Source: Algiphilus sp965216485
GTDB taxonomy: Bacteria; Pseudomonadota; Gammaproteobacteria; Nevskiales; Nevskiaceae
Direction of reading: 5' to 3'
NCBI RefSeq assembly: GCF_965216485.1
Contig: NZ_OZ244162.1
Location: 2,418,001-2,482,000 of the forward strand
DNA: 64,000 nt
Shown here: positions 1 through 8,884 of the stretch, piece by piece
Layout of the letters: each line of letters starts with the position of its first letter
Numbering within the stretch: the stretch's first letter is position 1
Made by a program: the position numbers and the translations under genes
Notes under the pieces: model-generated
What the model was told of the DNA's origin: nothing
Databases searched by the model: none
Seen by the model: only the letters and a program-made list of their open reading frames with translations

Positions 1-184
1 CTTGGCCGCACGCGCACACGTTCGCGTGAGGACCGGCGAGTATATCAGCGGCGGCCCCCATCGCGGCCGAGACCGCAGTCCCGTACGGAGTGCAACCGCC
101 CTGGCGCATCCGCCTCGTCAGCAGCAACGCCCGTGACATAATCCGCGGCCCGTTCCTGACCCCCGCCGCAACGGATACCCTGAG
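1..184. other. Upstream region of mfd, no gene seen
   Basis: This 184-nt stretch precedes the GTG start of mfd. I find no convincing open frame with a recognisable product, no RNA gene and no strong hairpin. A weak -10-like CATAAT lies near 135-141 without a convincing -35 partner. It probably holds the mfd promoter and perhaps the promoter of a gene outside the window. Confidence 0.4.
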
Positions 185-3100
185 GTGACTGATTCCCTCC
201 TACTGCCCCGGTTGAACCTGCCGGAAGCCGGGCAGCCAGTTGCACACTGGCCGCGCCTGCCCGAGCCCGCAACCGCCCTCGGTCTGACCGAATTGGCCGA
301 CGCACACGCCGGGCCGCTCATCGTGGTTTGCGCCAACGAGAGCGAGGCCTATCGTCTCGAGGGAGAACTGCGCTTCTTCGCCCCGGATACGTTGCCGATC
401 TGGCATCTGCCGGATACCGAAGTGCTGCCCTACGACGCCTTCTCGCCACACCAGGAGCTGGTGTCCGACCGCATGGGCGCACTCGCCGCGCTGCCCGCCC
501 TGGAACGCGGCATCGTCGTTACCACCACCGAATCGCTGCTATTGCGCATGCCGCCGCGTGAGTGGCTGCAGGCAAGGCGCTTCGCGCTCGCCGAGGGCGA
601 CCACCTCGACCCGCAGGCCTTTCGCGAACAGTTGGTCGCAGCCGGATACCAGTCGGTGTCGGAGGTCCAGACCCAGGGGGAATTCGCGTTGCGCGGGGCA
701 CTGGTCGATCTCTTCCCGATGGGCGGCAATGCCGCCTATCGCATTGATCTGTTCGACGACGAAATCGAATCGATCCGCCAGTTCGATCCCGAGTCGCAAC
801 GTTCCACTGACCGGGTTGGCAGCATCGATCTGTTGCCCGCGCGTGAGTTCCCCACGGACCGCGAAGCCATCGAGCGCTTCCGACGCCAATATCGCGCCTA
901 TTTCCCGGGCGACCCCAGCCGCTCGCGCGTCTACGAATCAGTCAGCCGCGGCGTGATGCCGGCAGGGATCGAGGCCTACTTCCCGCTGTTCTTTGAAGAC
1001 ACCGCCGGGCTGGAGGCCTACCTGCCGACCAACGCGCTGCTCTGCCTGCCAGGCACGCTGGACCACATCTTTGACGAGCAATGGCGCCAGATCCAGGAGC
1101 GCCACGAGCGCTACAGCGGCAACCTGGAGCGACCGCTCATGGCACCTGCCGACCTGTTCCGGGCACCGGAACAGGTGGAAGAGACCCTGGCCGGTTGGCC
1201 GCGCGTGCTGCTGCAGGCCGATAACAGCGCACCGCCAGCCACTGAAGACCTGCCGCAGGGGGACGGCACGGCACTGATCGAGGCACTGCGCGAGGCTCCG
1301 CGCAGCCTGCTGGTGGCCGAATCCCCGGGCCGCGTACAGGCGGTGCGCGACTGGCTCAAGCCCCACGGCGTGGAAGCGCGGCAATGCGCGGACTGGGCGG
1401 ACTATTGCAGCGGACGCGGGCGTTTGTGCATTGCCCAGGGCCCGCTGCAGCAGTCGATGCGGCTTCCGGATGGCAGCGTGGTGCTGTCCGAGGCCCAGAT
1501 CTTCGGCCAACGCGCCCGCGTGGCGCGGCCGCGCAATCGGGTGCGCGACCCCGACACGCTGCTGCGCGATCTGTCCGCACTCAATGACGGCAGCCCGGTG
1601 GTGCACGTCGAACACGGCGTCGGCCGCTACCGTGGGCTGACCCGGCTCGACGCTGGCGGCATCGAGGCCGAATACCTGGTCATCGAATACGCCAAGGGCG
1701 ACCGCATCTATGTCCCGGTCGCCCAGCTCAATCTCGTACATCGCTACACCGGCGCCGAGGACGAGCAGGCCCCGCTGCACGGCCTCGGCAGTGAGCGCTG
1801 GAAGAAGGCCACCAGCCGCGCCCGCAAGCGCGCCTTCGACGTCGCCGCCGAACTGCTGCAGATCCAGGCGCGTCGCGCCGCTTCGGCCGGTACCGCCATG
1901 GCTGCCCCGCGCGAGGAATACGAAGCCTTCTGCAATGCTTTTCCCTTCGACACGACACCCGATCAGCAGCGCGCCATCGATGAGGTGCTGGCGGATATGG
2001 CGGCGGCGACACCGATGGACCGTGTGGTCTGCGGCGATGTCGGCTTCGGCAAGACCGAAGTCGCGCTGCGCGCCGCCTTTGCCGCCATCGCCAGTCAGCA
2101 GCAGGTCTGTGTGCTGGTGCCGACGACCTTGCTTGCCCAGCAGCACTACAAGAATTTCTGCGACCGCTTTGCCGACCTGCCGGTGCGCGTCGCCGCTGCC
2201 TCGCGCCTGCGCGGCGAGAAGGAGCTCAAGCAGATGCTGGCGGACACCGAAGCCGGCAAGATCGATGTTCTGATCGGCACGCATCGCCTGCTGCAGCCCG
2301 ATGTCCGCTTCGATCGGCTGGGCCTGGTCATCGTCGACGAGGAGCACCGCTTCGGCGTGCGCCACAAGGAAAAGCTCAAGAATCTGCGCGCCCAGGTCGA
2401 CCTGCTGACGCTGACCGCCACCCCCATTCCGCGCACGCTGAACATGTCCCTCGCCGGGCTGCGCAACCTGTCGATCATCGCCACCCCGCCGGAGGGGCGC
2501 ATGGCGATCAAGACCTTTGTCTCCGACTGGGACCAGGCGCTGGTGCAGGAGGCCTTTCTGCGCGAACTCAAGCGCGGCGGCCAAATCTACTACCTGCACA
2601 ATCAGGTCAAGGACATCGAGCGTGTCGCCGCCGATCTGCGTGAACTGGTGCCGGAGGCTCGCATCAAGGTCGCACACGGCCAGATGCGCACGCGCGAGCT
2701 GGAACAAGTCATGCTGGACTTCTACCACCACCGCTTCGACGTCCTGTGCTGCACGACCATCGTCGAATCCGGCATCGACGTTCCCAACGCCAATACCATC
2801 GTCATCAACCGCGCGGACACCTTCGGTCTGGCCCAGCTGCACCAGCTGCGCGGCCGCGTCGGGCGCAGCCATCACCGCGCCTATGCCTACATGCTGGTAC
2901 CGGCGCGGGCCAGCCTGTCCGCCGACGCCGAGAAGCGCCTGGATGCCATCGAATCGCTGGGCGACCTCGGTTCCGGCTTTCAGCTCGCAACCCACGATCT
3001 GGAGATCCGTGGCGCCGGCGAACTCCTCGGCGACGAGCAGTCCGGACAGATCGAGGAAGTCGGCTTCACGCTCTATGCCGAGATGCTGGAACGCGCGGTC

Positions 3101-3637
3101 AAGGCGGTGCGCTCCGGCGCCATGCAGGATGCTCCGCTGGAAGCCGACGACTGCGTCATCGATCTGGGCGCCAGCGCCCTGATTCCGGAGAACTATGTGC
3201 CCGACGTGCATACCCGCCTGTCGCTCTACCAGCGGCTGACCGCAGCAGATGATGCCGACACCGTGGATCAGCTCAAGAGCGAAACCATCGACCGCTTCGG
3301 TCCCCTGCCCGAGGCCACCGACATGCTCTTCGGCAACGCCCGACTGCGCATTCATGCCCGACGCCTGGGCATCACCCAGCTGCGCGCGACGGACGCCTCA
3401 GTGACCGTGGACTTCGGCCCCGTCACGCCTGTGGAACCGCTGCGCCTCATCCAGTTGGTGCAGGCCGACCCCAAGGCCTGGCGGGTCGAGTCCGAGCAAC
3501 GTGTCATCTACCGCGCCGCGGCTGCGGATCTTGCTGCCCGGCGAACGCACGCCGATAGCGTACTGCAGCAGCTGGAGCAGGCCTGCGCCGATGGGAACAC
3601 GGCCACTCGTACGGACAGTGCTACGCTTTCGGCATGA
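185..3637 (+). CDS. mfd: Transcription-repair coupling factor Mfd
   Basis: Mfd is a DNA translocase that removes RNA polymerase stalled at lesions and recruits UvrA for nucleotide excision repair. The 1150-residue length is normal for the family. The UvrB-like N-terminal region comes first, then the RNA-polymerase-interaction module with VEHGVGRYRG (about residue 477), then the RecG-like motor with Walker A GDVGFGKTE, the DEEH box and TATPIPRT, then the TRG/C-terminal region. The start is GTG at 185, immediately after the GAGG of the leader; no better start is nearby. Its TGA overlaps the ATG of the next gene, csiV, as in Pseudomonas, so the two are probably co-transcribed. Confidence 0.97.
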   Translation: MTDSLLLPRLNLPEAGQPVAHWPRLPEPATALGLTELADAHAGPLIVVCANESEAYRLEGELRFFAPDTLPIWHLPDTEVLPYDAFSPHQELVSDRMGALAALPALERGIVVTTTESLLLRMPPREWLQARRFALAEGDHLDPQAFREQLVAAGYQSVSEVQTQGEFALRGALVDLFPMGGNAAYRIDLFDDEIESIRQFDPESQRSTDRVGSIDLLPAREFPTDREAIERFRRQYRAYFPGDPSRSRVYESVSRGVMPAGIEAYFPLFFEDTAGLEAYLPTNALLCLPGTLDHIFDEQWRQIQERHERYSGNLERPLMAPADLFRAPEQVEETLAGWPRVLLQADNSAPPATEDLPQGDGTALIEALREAPRSLLVAESPGRVQAVRDWLKPHGVEARQCADWADYCSGRGRLCIAQGPLQQSMRLPDGSVVLSEAQIFGQRARVARPRNRVRDPDTLLRDLSALNDGSPVVHVEHGVGRYRGLTRLDAGGIEAEYLVIEYAKGDRIYVPVAQLNLVHRYTGAEDEQAPLHGLGSERWKKATSRARKRAFDVAAELLQIQARRAASAGTAMAAPREEYEAFCNAFPFDTTPDQQRAIDEVLADMAAATPMDRVVCGDVGFGKTEVALRAAFAAIASQQQVCVLVPTTLLAQQHYKNFCDRFADLPVRVAAASRLRGEKELKQMLADTEAGKIDVLIGTHRLLQPDVRFDRLGLVIVDEEHRFGVRHKEKLKNLRAQVDLLTLTATPIPRTLNMSLAGLRNLSIIATPPEGRMAIKTFVSDWDQALVQEAFLRELKRGGQIYYLHNQVKDIERVAADLRELVPEARIKVAHGQMRTRELEQVMLDFYHHRFDVLCCTTIVESGIDVPNANTIVINRADTFGLAQLHQLRGRVGRSHHRAYAYMLVPARASLSADAEKRLDAIESLGDLGSGFQLATHDLEIRGAGELLGDEQSGQIEEVGFTLYAEMLERAVKAVRSGAMQDAPLEADDCVIDLGASALIPENYVPDVHTRLSLYQRLTAADDADTVDQLKSETIDRFGPLPEATDMLFGNARLRIHARRLGITQLRATDASVTVDFGPVTPVEPLRLIQLVQADPKAWRVESEQRVIYRAAAADLAARRTHADSVLQQLEQACADGNTATRTDSATLSA

Positions 3638-4239
3638 GCAAAGCATGGATCGCTTTCGTAGCCGCAGCCCTGTTCAGCTGCGCCGCACACGCCGAACGCT
3701 GGCGCGTCGACGTCGTTGTTGTCCAGGATCGTAACGAGGGCCTCTACGAGACCGAGAATGCCTTGCAGCCGAGCTTCTTCGACAGCGGCAAGGCAATCCC
3801 GCTGGACGACACGCGCCGACTGGCGGCCCAGGGCATCACGGTGCTACCCGAGTCGGACTCGATCCTCAGCCAGCAATGGACGCGACTGTCCAACAGCCAG
3901 CGCTTCGAACCCGTCCTCCGCCTGGCCTGGATCCAGACCAACCCGCCCCGTCGCGGCGGCCCCGCCCTGCTGATCCGCCACGGCGAGCCGCTGCGGACCG
4001 TTGCCTTGGATACGCCGCTGCACCGGCTGGAAGGCACATTGAGGCTGACGCTGCGCCGCTTCCTGCATCTGCACGCCCACGTGGAGTGGCGCCAGGCAGC
4101 CAATACTGTCGACGGCTCCGAGGTGATGGCCAAGGCCCTGCGCGAAGAGCGCCGTATGCGCTCACGCACGCTGCACTACATCGACGGCCCCGGCTTCGGT
4201 CTGCTGGCCCACGTGCTGCCGCTCGACGACGAGTCCTAA
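3634..4239 (+). CDS. csiV: CsiV-family periplasmic protein
   Basis: A 201-residue protein with a clear N-terminal signal peptide (hydrophobic stretch about residues 4-18, cleavage likely after AHA at 20). Its start with MSKAWIAFVAAALFS, an Arg-Val-Asp-Val-Val-Val strand after the signal and a conserved C-terminal half match the CsiV/DUF family that sits directly downstream of mfd in Pseudomonas. CsiV is known from Shewanella as a periplasmic peptidoglycan-binding protein needed for growth with D-amino acids. Here the assignment rests on position, size and overall pattern rather than a sharp motif. It overlaps mfd by 4 nt (ATGA) and meets the MTIP gene tail to tail with a 9-nt gap. Confidence 0.7.
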   Translation: MSKAWIAFVAAALFSCAAHAERWRVDVVVVQDRNEGLYETENALQPSFFDSGKAIPLDDTRRLAAQGITVLPESDSILSQQWTRLSNSQRFEPVLRLAWIQTNPPRRGGPALLIRHGEPLRTVALDTPLHRLEGTLRLTLRRFLHLHAHVEWRQAANTVDGSEVMAKALREERRMRSRTLHYIDGPGFGLLAHVLPLDDES

Positions 4240-4248
4240 CGCAGCAGC

Positions 4249-5004
4249 TTAGCCCTGTTCCGCGTGCAGCGAGGGCAGCACGGCCGTCAGCAACGCGCGC
4301 AACCGCTCCATCCCCTGCGCGGCGAAACGCTCGATTTCTCCGTGAATGTCGCCGCTGCCAATGCCGGCCGCCCAGTTCACACACACCGCCACCACGGCGT
4401 ATTCCAGGCCGAGCTCACGCGCCAGAGCCGCCTCGGGCATCGTCGTCATTCCCACCAGGTCGCAGCCGTCGCGGCACAGTCGACGCACTTCGGCCGCGGT
4501 TTCCAGCCGTGGTCCCTGGGTGACGCCCAGCACCCCGCCGGCGTGGATCGGCACCGATGCGGCGGCCGCACCTTCCAGAACACGTTCACGCAAGGGCGAG
4601 AACGGCTCGGTAAAGCCGATGTGATGCAGCGGCATGTCCGGACTGTCGGAAAAGCTGTGCGAGCGGCCCCAGGTGTAGTCGATGCAATCCTCGGGCAGGG
4701 CCAGAGCGCCGGGCGGCACCGCTTCATTCATCGAGCCCACAGCGGCCGCCGCGATCACACGGCGCACGCCGGCGTCCGCCAGGGCCTGCAGATTGGCGCG
4801 GAAATTGATGCAGTGTGGCGGGATGTGATGACCCTGGCCGTGGCGGGCCAAGAACAGCACCGGCGTATCGGCGAAGTGTCCCTGCTGCAGGGATGCAGAG
4901 GGCTTGCCCCAGGGCGTGTCTGCGTCCAGTTCGCCGCTGGCCTCAAAGCCCGGCCAGCTGTTCATGCCGGTACCGCCGATCACGGCCACCGATGCAGCAC
5001 TCAT
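4249..5004 (-). CDS. S-methyl-5'-thioinosine phosphorylase (MTIP)
   Basis: A 251-residue member of the PNP/MTAP family. The N-terminal AVIGGTG phosphate loop, the FLARHGQGH(H)IPPH block, AAAAVGSMNE and the C-terminal MTTMPEA and VNWAAGIG motifs are all present. The NWAAG ending is the pattern of the Pseudomonas PA3004 group, which prefers methylthioinosine to methylthioadenosine; I infer MTIP rather than MTA phosphorylase from this and from synteny. The reaction gives hypoxanthine and methylthioribose-1-phosphate. Its ATG overlaps the stop of hpt (ATGA at 5001-5004), so the enzyme that consumes hypoxanthine is translated just before it. It is the last gene of the overlapping run that starts with rlmD. 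Confidence 0.85.
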   Translation of the reverse strand: MSAASVAVIGGTGMNSWPGFEASGELDADTPWGKPSASLQQGHFADTPVLFLARHGQGHHIPPHCINFRANLQALADAGVRRVIAAAAVGSMNEAVPPGALALPEDCIDYTWGRSHSFSDSPDMPLHHIGFTEPFSPLRERVLEGAAAASVPIHAGGVLGVTQGPRLETAAEVRRLCRDGCDLVGMTTMPEAALARELGLEYAVVAVCVNWAAGIGSGDIHGEIERFAAQGMERLRALLTAVLPSLHAEQG

Positions 5005-5567
5005 GCGTTCTCCTTCAAGGCACGGATTTCAGGAAGTTGCCGCCAATAGCCGTGAACGTCCATGCCACAGCCGAAGACATAGCGATCGGGCACCTCCAGA
5101 CCGATGAAGTCGGCCGTGGCATCGGCGGCCCGGCGGTCGTGACGCTTGTCCGCCAGCACCGCGACGCGCAGGCTGGCCACCCCCTGCTCGTGCAGCGCCG
5201 CGCAGATCGCCTGCAGGGTCAGGCCTTCATCGAGAATGTCGTCGATCAGCAGCACATGGCGCTGCGCCAGGCTGCTACCGGGGGGCACCTTCCAGACCAG
5301 TTCGTGGCCCGAGATACCGCCGCGATAGCGGGTGGCGTGGAGATAGTCGAGCCGCATCGGCATGGACAGGCGCTGGAGCAGCTCCGCCGTCGCAAACAGA
5401 CCGCCAGTCATGACGCAGAGCACATCCAGCGGCGTGGATCCGTAACAGCGCGCGATGGCCTCGGCCATGCGGTCGTAGGCTGCGCTCACAGCATTGCGAT
5501 CGGCAATGCAGTCAGAGGCCGCCAGCAGCGCCTGCGCCTCGTCGTGGACGGCGCCCGGGTCATCCAT
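5001..5567 (-). CDS. hpt: Hypoxanthine-guanine phosphoribosyltransferase
   Basis: A type I phosphoribosyltransferase of 188 residues that converts hypoxanthine or guanine plus PRPP to IMP or GMP. The PRPP-binding loop HVLLIDDILDEGLTL lies near residue 100, and the VMTGGLFATAEL segment and a DKRHDR region follow family order. The frame is open further upstream, but a GGAGG Shine-Dalgarno at 5574-5578 lies 6 nt before the ATG at 5567. The ATG at 5573 directly abuts the ribosome site and is less likely. The start overlaps the nagZ end by 8 nt and the stop overlaps the MTIP start by 4 nt. Context suggests it recaptures the hypoxanthine released by MTIP. Confidence 0.88.
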   Translation of the reverse strand: MDDPGAVHDEAQALLAASDCIADRNAVSAAYDRMAEAIARCYGSTPLDVLCVMTGGLFATAELLQRLSMPMRLDYLHATRYRGGISGHELVWKVPPGSSLAQRHVLLIDDILDEGLTLQAICAALHEQGVASLRVAVLADKRHDRRAADATADFIGLEVPDRYVFGCGMDVHGYWRQLPEIRALKENA

Positions 5568-6579
5568 GGTCATCCTCCACAAGGAAGGCGTCCGGTACCA
5601 CCGCAGCTGCACCGGGTGGCGCGGCGTGCAGCCGACACAGACGCGCACTCGCCGCTTCCGATGGCGGCGCCAGCCCCGCGTGCACCGCGGCACGCACAGC
5701 GGCGCGATCGTTGCACAGCAGGATCAGCTCGCAGCCCGCGGCCTGGGCCGCGGCGACGCGCTCGGCCGTACCGCCGAAGGCAGCCGCCCCGCCCATGACC
5801 AGATCATCCGAGATGATGATTCCTTCGAAGCCGAGTTCCCCACGCAGAATGTCCTGCAGCCAGTAGCGGGAGAAGGTGGCCGGCTGCGCGTCCACTGCCG
5901 GATAGTGGATGTGCGCAGTCATCACCGAGTCCAGACCGCGCTTGACCATGCCCGCGAAGGGCGACAGACAGGCGGCGCGCAATTGCGCGAGGTCGCGGTG
6001 GTCGCTGGGCAAGGCTTCATGCGAATCGACCTGCACACCACCATGGCCCGGGAAGTGCTTGCCGGTCGACGCCATGCCGCCCTCGGCCAGGCCATCGCAG
6101 AAGGCACTGGCCAGCGCGATGACGGTATCCGGGTCGGCGGCCAGCGCGCGGTCACCGATGACCGCGCTGAGTCCGAGATCGCAGTCCAGGACCGGTGCAA
6201 AGGGCAGGTCGATGCCGTAGTCGACCAGCTCGCGCGCAATGGTGAAGGCGTGTTCGCGCACGGCGGCCAGCGCCGCGCCGGGGCTCTGTTCGGCCTGAGC
6301 GCCGTATTCGGCCATGGGCGGCAAGGCGGTGAATCCGTCCCGGAAGCGCTGCACGCGCCCGCCTTCGTGATCGACCGCAATCAGCAGACGCGGCGTGCGC
6401 AGACTGCGAATGGTCTCGGTCAGCGCCCGCAACTGGTCGGGGTCGCGATAATTGCGCGTGAACAGAATGACGCCACCGACCTGCGGGTGCAGCAGCAGAT
6501 CGCGGTCCTCCTCGCTGAGCGCCGGACCCTCGATGTCGATCATCAGTGGCCCCAGCGGCATTGCCACGGCATCAGTCAT
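5560..6579 (-). CDS. nagZ: Beta-N-acetylhexosaminidase NagZ
   Basis: Cytoplasmic glycoside hydrolase family 3 enzyme of 339 residues that cleaves GlcNAc from anhydro-muropeptides during peptidoglycan recycling. The GH3 signatures are plain: IAVDHEGGRVQRF, then TGKHFPGHGG with DSH (catalytic histidine loop) and IISDDLVMGGA containing the nucleophile Asp. No signal peptide is present, as expected. The frame is open far upstream, but the ATG at 6579 fits the family N-terminus (MPLGPLMIDIEG follows). It overlaps the end of the YkuD gene by 8 nt and the start of hpt by 8 nt. Its product supplies substrate to the carboxypeptidase candidate encoded next to it. Confidence 0.95.
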   Translation of the reverse strand: MTDAVAMPLGPLMIDIEGPALSEEDRDLLLHPQVGGVILFTRNYRDPDQLRALTETIRSLRTPRLLIAVDHEGGRVQRFRDGFTALPPMAEYGAQAEQSPGAALAAVREHAFTIARELVDYGIDLPFAPVLDCDLGLSAVIGDRALAADPDTVIALASAFCDGLAEGGMASTGKHFPGHGGVQVDSHEALPSDHRDLAQLRAACLSPFAGMVKRGLDSVMTAHIHYPAVDAQPATFSRYWLQDILRGELGFEGIIISDDLVMGGAAAFGGTAERVAAAQAAGCELILLCNDRAAVRAAVHAGLAPPSEAASARLCRLHAAPPGAAAVVPDAFLVEDDHG

Positions 6580-7054
6580 GAATCCAAACCTCACTGCCAG
6601 CCGGCGTGCAGTCGAATAGCGCGACGACATCGTCGCAGGCCATCCGTATGCAGCCATGTGAACCGGGCACGCCGAGCGGCTGGTCGGGCGGCGTACCGTG
6701 AATGTAGATGTAGCGCCGCATGGTATCGACCGCACCAAAGCGGTTGCGGCCCGGCTCGCAACCGCAGAGCCAGAGAATGCGGCCAAGTATCCAGTCCCGA
6801 TGCGGCGCGGTGGCAGCGAGCTCCGGCGTCCAGATCTCGCCAGTGGGCCGGCGTCCGACGAAGACGGCGTGCGGATGCGCCCCGTCACCGATGCGTGCGC
6901 GGATGCGATGCCGACCCCGTGGCGTGCCTCCGCTGCCGTTGCGTTCGTCCGCGCCTGCCGTTGCCGTCGACACTGACCAGGATTGCTGCCGCGCCCCGTC
7001 CGACCAGGTCAGACACTGCGCTGCCAGCGACACCGTCAATCGCGGCAAGGGCAT
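6572..7054 (-). CDS. YkuD-domain protein, probable cytosolic L,D-carboxypeptidase (ElsL/LdcV-like)
   Basis: A 160-residue YkuD (L,D-transpeptidase fold) protein. The catalytic motif HGTPP...SHGCIRM with the nucleophile Cys is intact near residues 122-140. Unlike periplasmic L,D-transpeptidases it has no signal peptide, membrane helix or lipobox: the N-terminus MPLPRLTVSLAAQ runs straight into the fold. From what I know of the family, signal-less YkuD proteins such as Acinetobacter ElsL and Vibrio LdcV are cytosolic L,D-carboxypeptidases that trim the terminal D-Ala from recycled tetrapeptides. Position next to nagZ fits that role. The start is the ATG at 7054 (ATGA overlap with the CYTH gene); an upstream ATG at 7069 is possible. 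Standard pipelines would call it L,D-transpeptidase. Confidence 0.8.
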   Translation of the reverse strand: MPLPRLTVSLAAQCLTWSDGARQQSWSVSTATAGADERNGSGGTPRGRHRIRARIGDGAHPHAVFVGRRPTGEIWTPELAATAPHRDWILGRILWLCGCEPGRNRFGAVDTMRRYIYIHGTPPDQPLGVPGSHGCIRMACDDVVALFDCTPAGSEVWIHD

Positions 7055-7530
7055 CAGGCCCGGGCCCACTCCGACCAGGGACGCAGCGCCAGCGCATGGT
7101 TGTAGTAGCGCTTTTCGTCGGTCACTTCCTGAGCCACCCAGTCCGGCCGTTCAAAATCCTCATCCACGGCATCGAGCTCGATTTCGGCCACGATGAGACC
7201 GGCATTAGCACCATGGAATTCGTCGACTTCCCAGCAATGACCTGCGAAATCGACCAGATGCCGCGTCTTGTCCAGACAGCCCACGCACAGCGTGTCCAGC
7301 ATTTCCTCCGCATCTGCGCGCGGCACTGGATAGTCGTACTCGGCGCGCGCACTGCCCACCACCGCCGCCTTGATGTTCAGCCGCGCCTCGTGATCGTCCA
7401 CCCGCACCCGCACCGAAGCAGCACCGCCGTCGGTACTCAGATAGCCCTGTCGGATGCGGCGCTGGGCATGCGCCTGCGCGCGCCACGCCTCACCGCGTAC
7501 CAGAAACTTCCGTTCAATCTCCAGCGCCAT
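7054..7530 (-). CDS. CYTH domain protein, probable inorganic (tri)phosphatase
   Basis: A 158-residue single-domain member of the CYTH/triphosphate tunnel metalloenzyme superfamily. The hallmark EIERKFLV (ExExK) sits at residues 4-11, and alternating Arg/Lys/Glu strands (RQGYLS, VRVRVDD, ARLNIK, EIERK-facing charged strands) line a tunnel in the family. Bacterial single-domain homologues hydrolyse tripolyphosphate or act as thiamine triphosphatases or adenylate cyclases; the substrate cannot be told from sequence. The gene overlaps the rlmD 3' end by 17 nt and the YkuD gene by 3 nt, so it is translated as part of the same run. Confidence 0.85.
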   Translation of the reverse strand: MALEIERKFLVRGEAWRAQAHAQRRIRQGYLSTDGGAASVRVRVDDHEARLNIKAAVVGSARAEYDYPVPRADAEEMLDTLCVGCLDKTRHLVDFAGHCWEVDEFHGANAGLIVAEIELDAVDEDFERPDWVAQEVTDEKRYYNHALALRPWSEWARA

Positions 7531-8851
7531 CGTCCGTCCTCGTCAACAGGGCCATGGATTCCACGTGCGCGGTGTGCGGAAACATATCCATCACACAGGC
7601 GCGCTCCAGGCGGAAACCGTAATCGTGAACCAGTATGCCGGCGTCCCGCGCCAGCGTGGCCGGATGACAAGACACGTAGACCATGCGACGGACACCGCGC
7701 TCGGCCAACAGTGGCAGAACCTCGCGCGCACCCGCGCGCGGTGGATCGAGCAGGGCGCAGTCCCACTGCCCCTGCAACACCTCTCCTTGCGCTTCGAACA
7801 GATCCGCGCAGTGCCAGTCGACGTCGAAGCCCTGCGCCGCGGTATTGGCGCGGCCGCGCGCCACCAGACCGGCCTCGCCCTCGACGGCGGTCACGCGCGC
7901 GCCGGCCGCGGCCAGCGGCACCGTGAAAGCGCCCAGACCGGCAAAGAGTTCCAGCACGCGCTGCTCGCGCACCGGCCCCAGCCATTCCAGGGCACGGGCG
8001 ATCATCGCCTCCGACAGCGGACCGTTGATCTGGATGAAATCAGTGGGTCGCAATTCCAGCTGATGGGCCCCGCCGTCCGGTGAAAAGCGCGGCAGCGGCG
8101 TATCGCCAAGCAGCGGACGGGCGCTGTCGATACCGCCCGGCTGGAGCCAGATGTCGAAATCATGCTGCTTGCCGAAGCGTCGCAGGGCCTCGCGGTCCTC
8201 TCGGCTGGGTGGCTGCAGAACCCGGAAGACCAGGGCCACCCGGTCCGTCGCCGCCACCTCGATCTGGGGGATCTGATCGACAATGGACAGGCCATCGATG
8301 AGCGCGCCAATGGCCTGCAACTTCGTACCGACGCGCGTGTCGAGTACCTCGCAACGCTCGAGCACGGCGAGAAAGGGGGTACCGCGCTCGCGGAAACCGA
8401 CCAGCGTGCCCCCCTTCTTGGGCACGTGCCGCACGCCCAGCCGGGCACGCCGACGGTAGGCCCAGCTCGGGCCCTCCAGCGGTTCGACCCACTGCTCCGG
8501 CGCGACACGACCGATGCGGGAGAAGGCATCGGCCAGCTGCTGCTGCTTGAAGCGGCGCTGGGCGGCGGGTGCCAGGTGCTGGAGGACACAACCACCGCAC
8601 AGTCCGAAGTGCTGACAGCCGGGTTCGACTCGGTCCTCGGACGCCTCGAGTACTTCCAGCGTCTGCGCTGCATCGGCATCGCGCCCGCCCTTGGTGCGCT
8701 TGGCGCGCACGCGTTCCCCGGGCAGGGCGTCGGCGACGAAGACCACCTTGCCATCAACGCGGGCAACGCCACGGCCGTCGCTGGCGAGGTCTTCGATGAC
8801 GCAGTCGAAGGGCGCCGGATCCAGACGCTGCTTATGCCGTCGGCGGCTCAT
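7514..8851 (-). CDS. rlmD: 23S rRNA (uracil-1939-C5)-methyltransferase RlmD
   Basis: A 445-residue RumA/RlmD enzyme that methylates U1939 of 23S rRNA using S-adenosylmethionine. It has a basic N-terminus, a TRAM domain (roughly residues 15-70), the iron-sulfur cysteines CQHFGLCGGC near residue 80 with the fourth Cys in ERCEVLD, the SAM site ELFAGLGAFTVPLA, and the catalytic SCHPATLARD near the C-terminus. Length matches the family. It lies 33 nt downstream of cysM, an order (cysM-rlmD) shared with Pseudomonas. There relA follows, whereas here the CYTH-YkuD-nagZ run follows. Confidence 0.95.
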   Translation of the reverse strand: MSRRRHKQRLDPAPFDCVIEDLASDGRGVARVDGKVVFVADALPGERVRAKRTKGGRDADAAQTLEVLEASEDRVEPGCQHFGLCGGCVLQHLAPAAQRRFKQQQLADAFSRIGRVAPEQWVEPLEGPSWAYRRRARLGVRHVPKKGGTLVGFRERGTPFLAVLERCEVLDTRVGTKLQAIGALIDGLSIVDQIPQIEVAATDRVALVFRVLQPPSREDREALRRFGKQHDFDIWLQPGGIDSARPLLGDTPLPRFSPDGGAHQLELRPTDFIQINGPLSEAMIARALEWLGPVREQRVLELFAGLGAFTVPLAAAGARVTAVEGEAGLVARGRANTAAQGFDVDWHCADLFEAQGEVLQGQWDCALLDPPRAGAREVLPLLAERGVRRMVYVSCHPATLARDAGILVHDYGFRLERACVMDMFPHTAHVESMALLTRTDDGAGD

Positions 8852-8884
8852 GCCGCGCTGTCGCTCAAGAGAAGGGCCAAGGGA

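Noticed and set aside
1..60. Partly palindromic CACGCG...CGCGTG at the left edge
   Set aside because: Short and imperfect, and expected by chance in such GC-rich sequence; no gene context to interpret it.
938..3355. 805-codon open frame on the minus strand opposite mfd
   Set aside because: It lies wholly antisense to a certain gene. Long antisense frames arise from GC-rich third positions, and no family motif is present in it.
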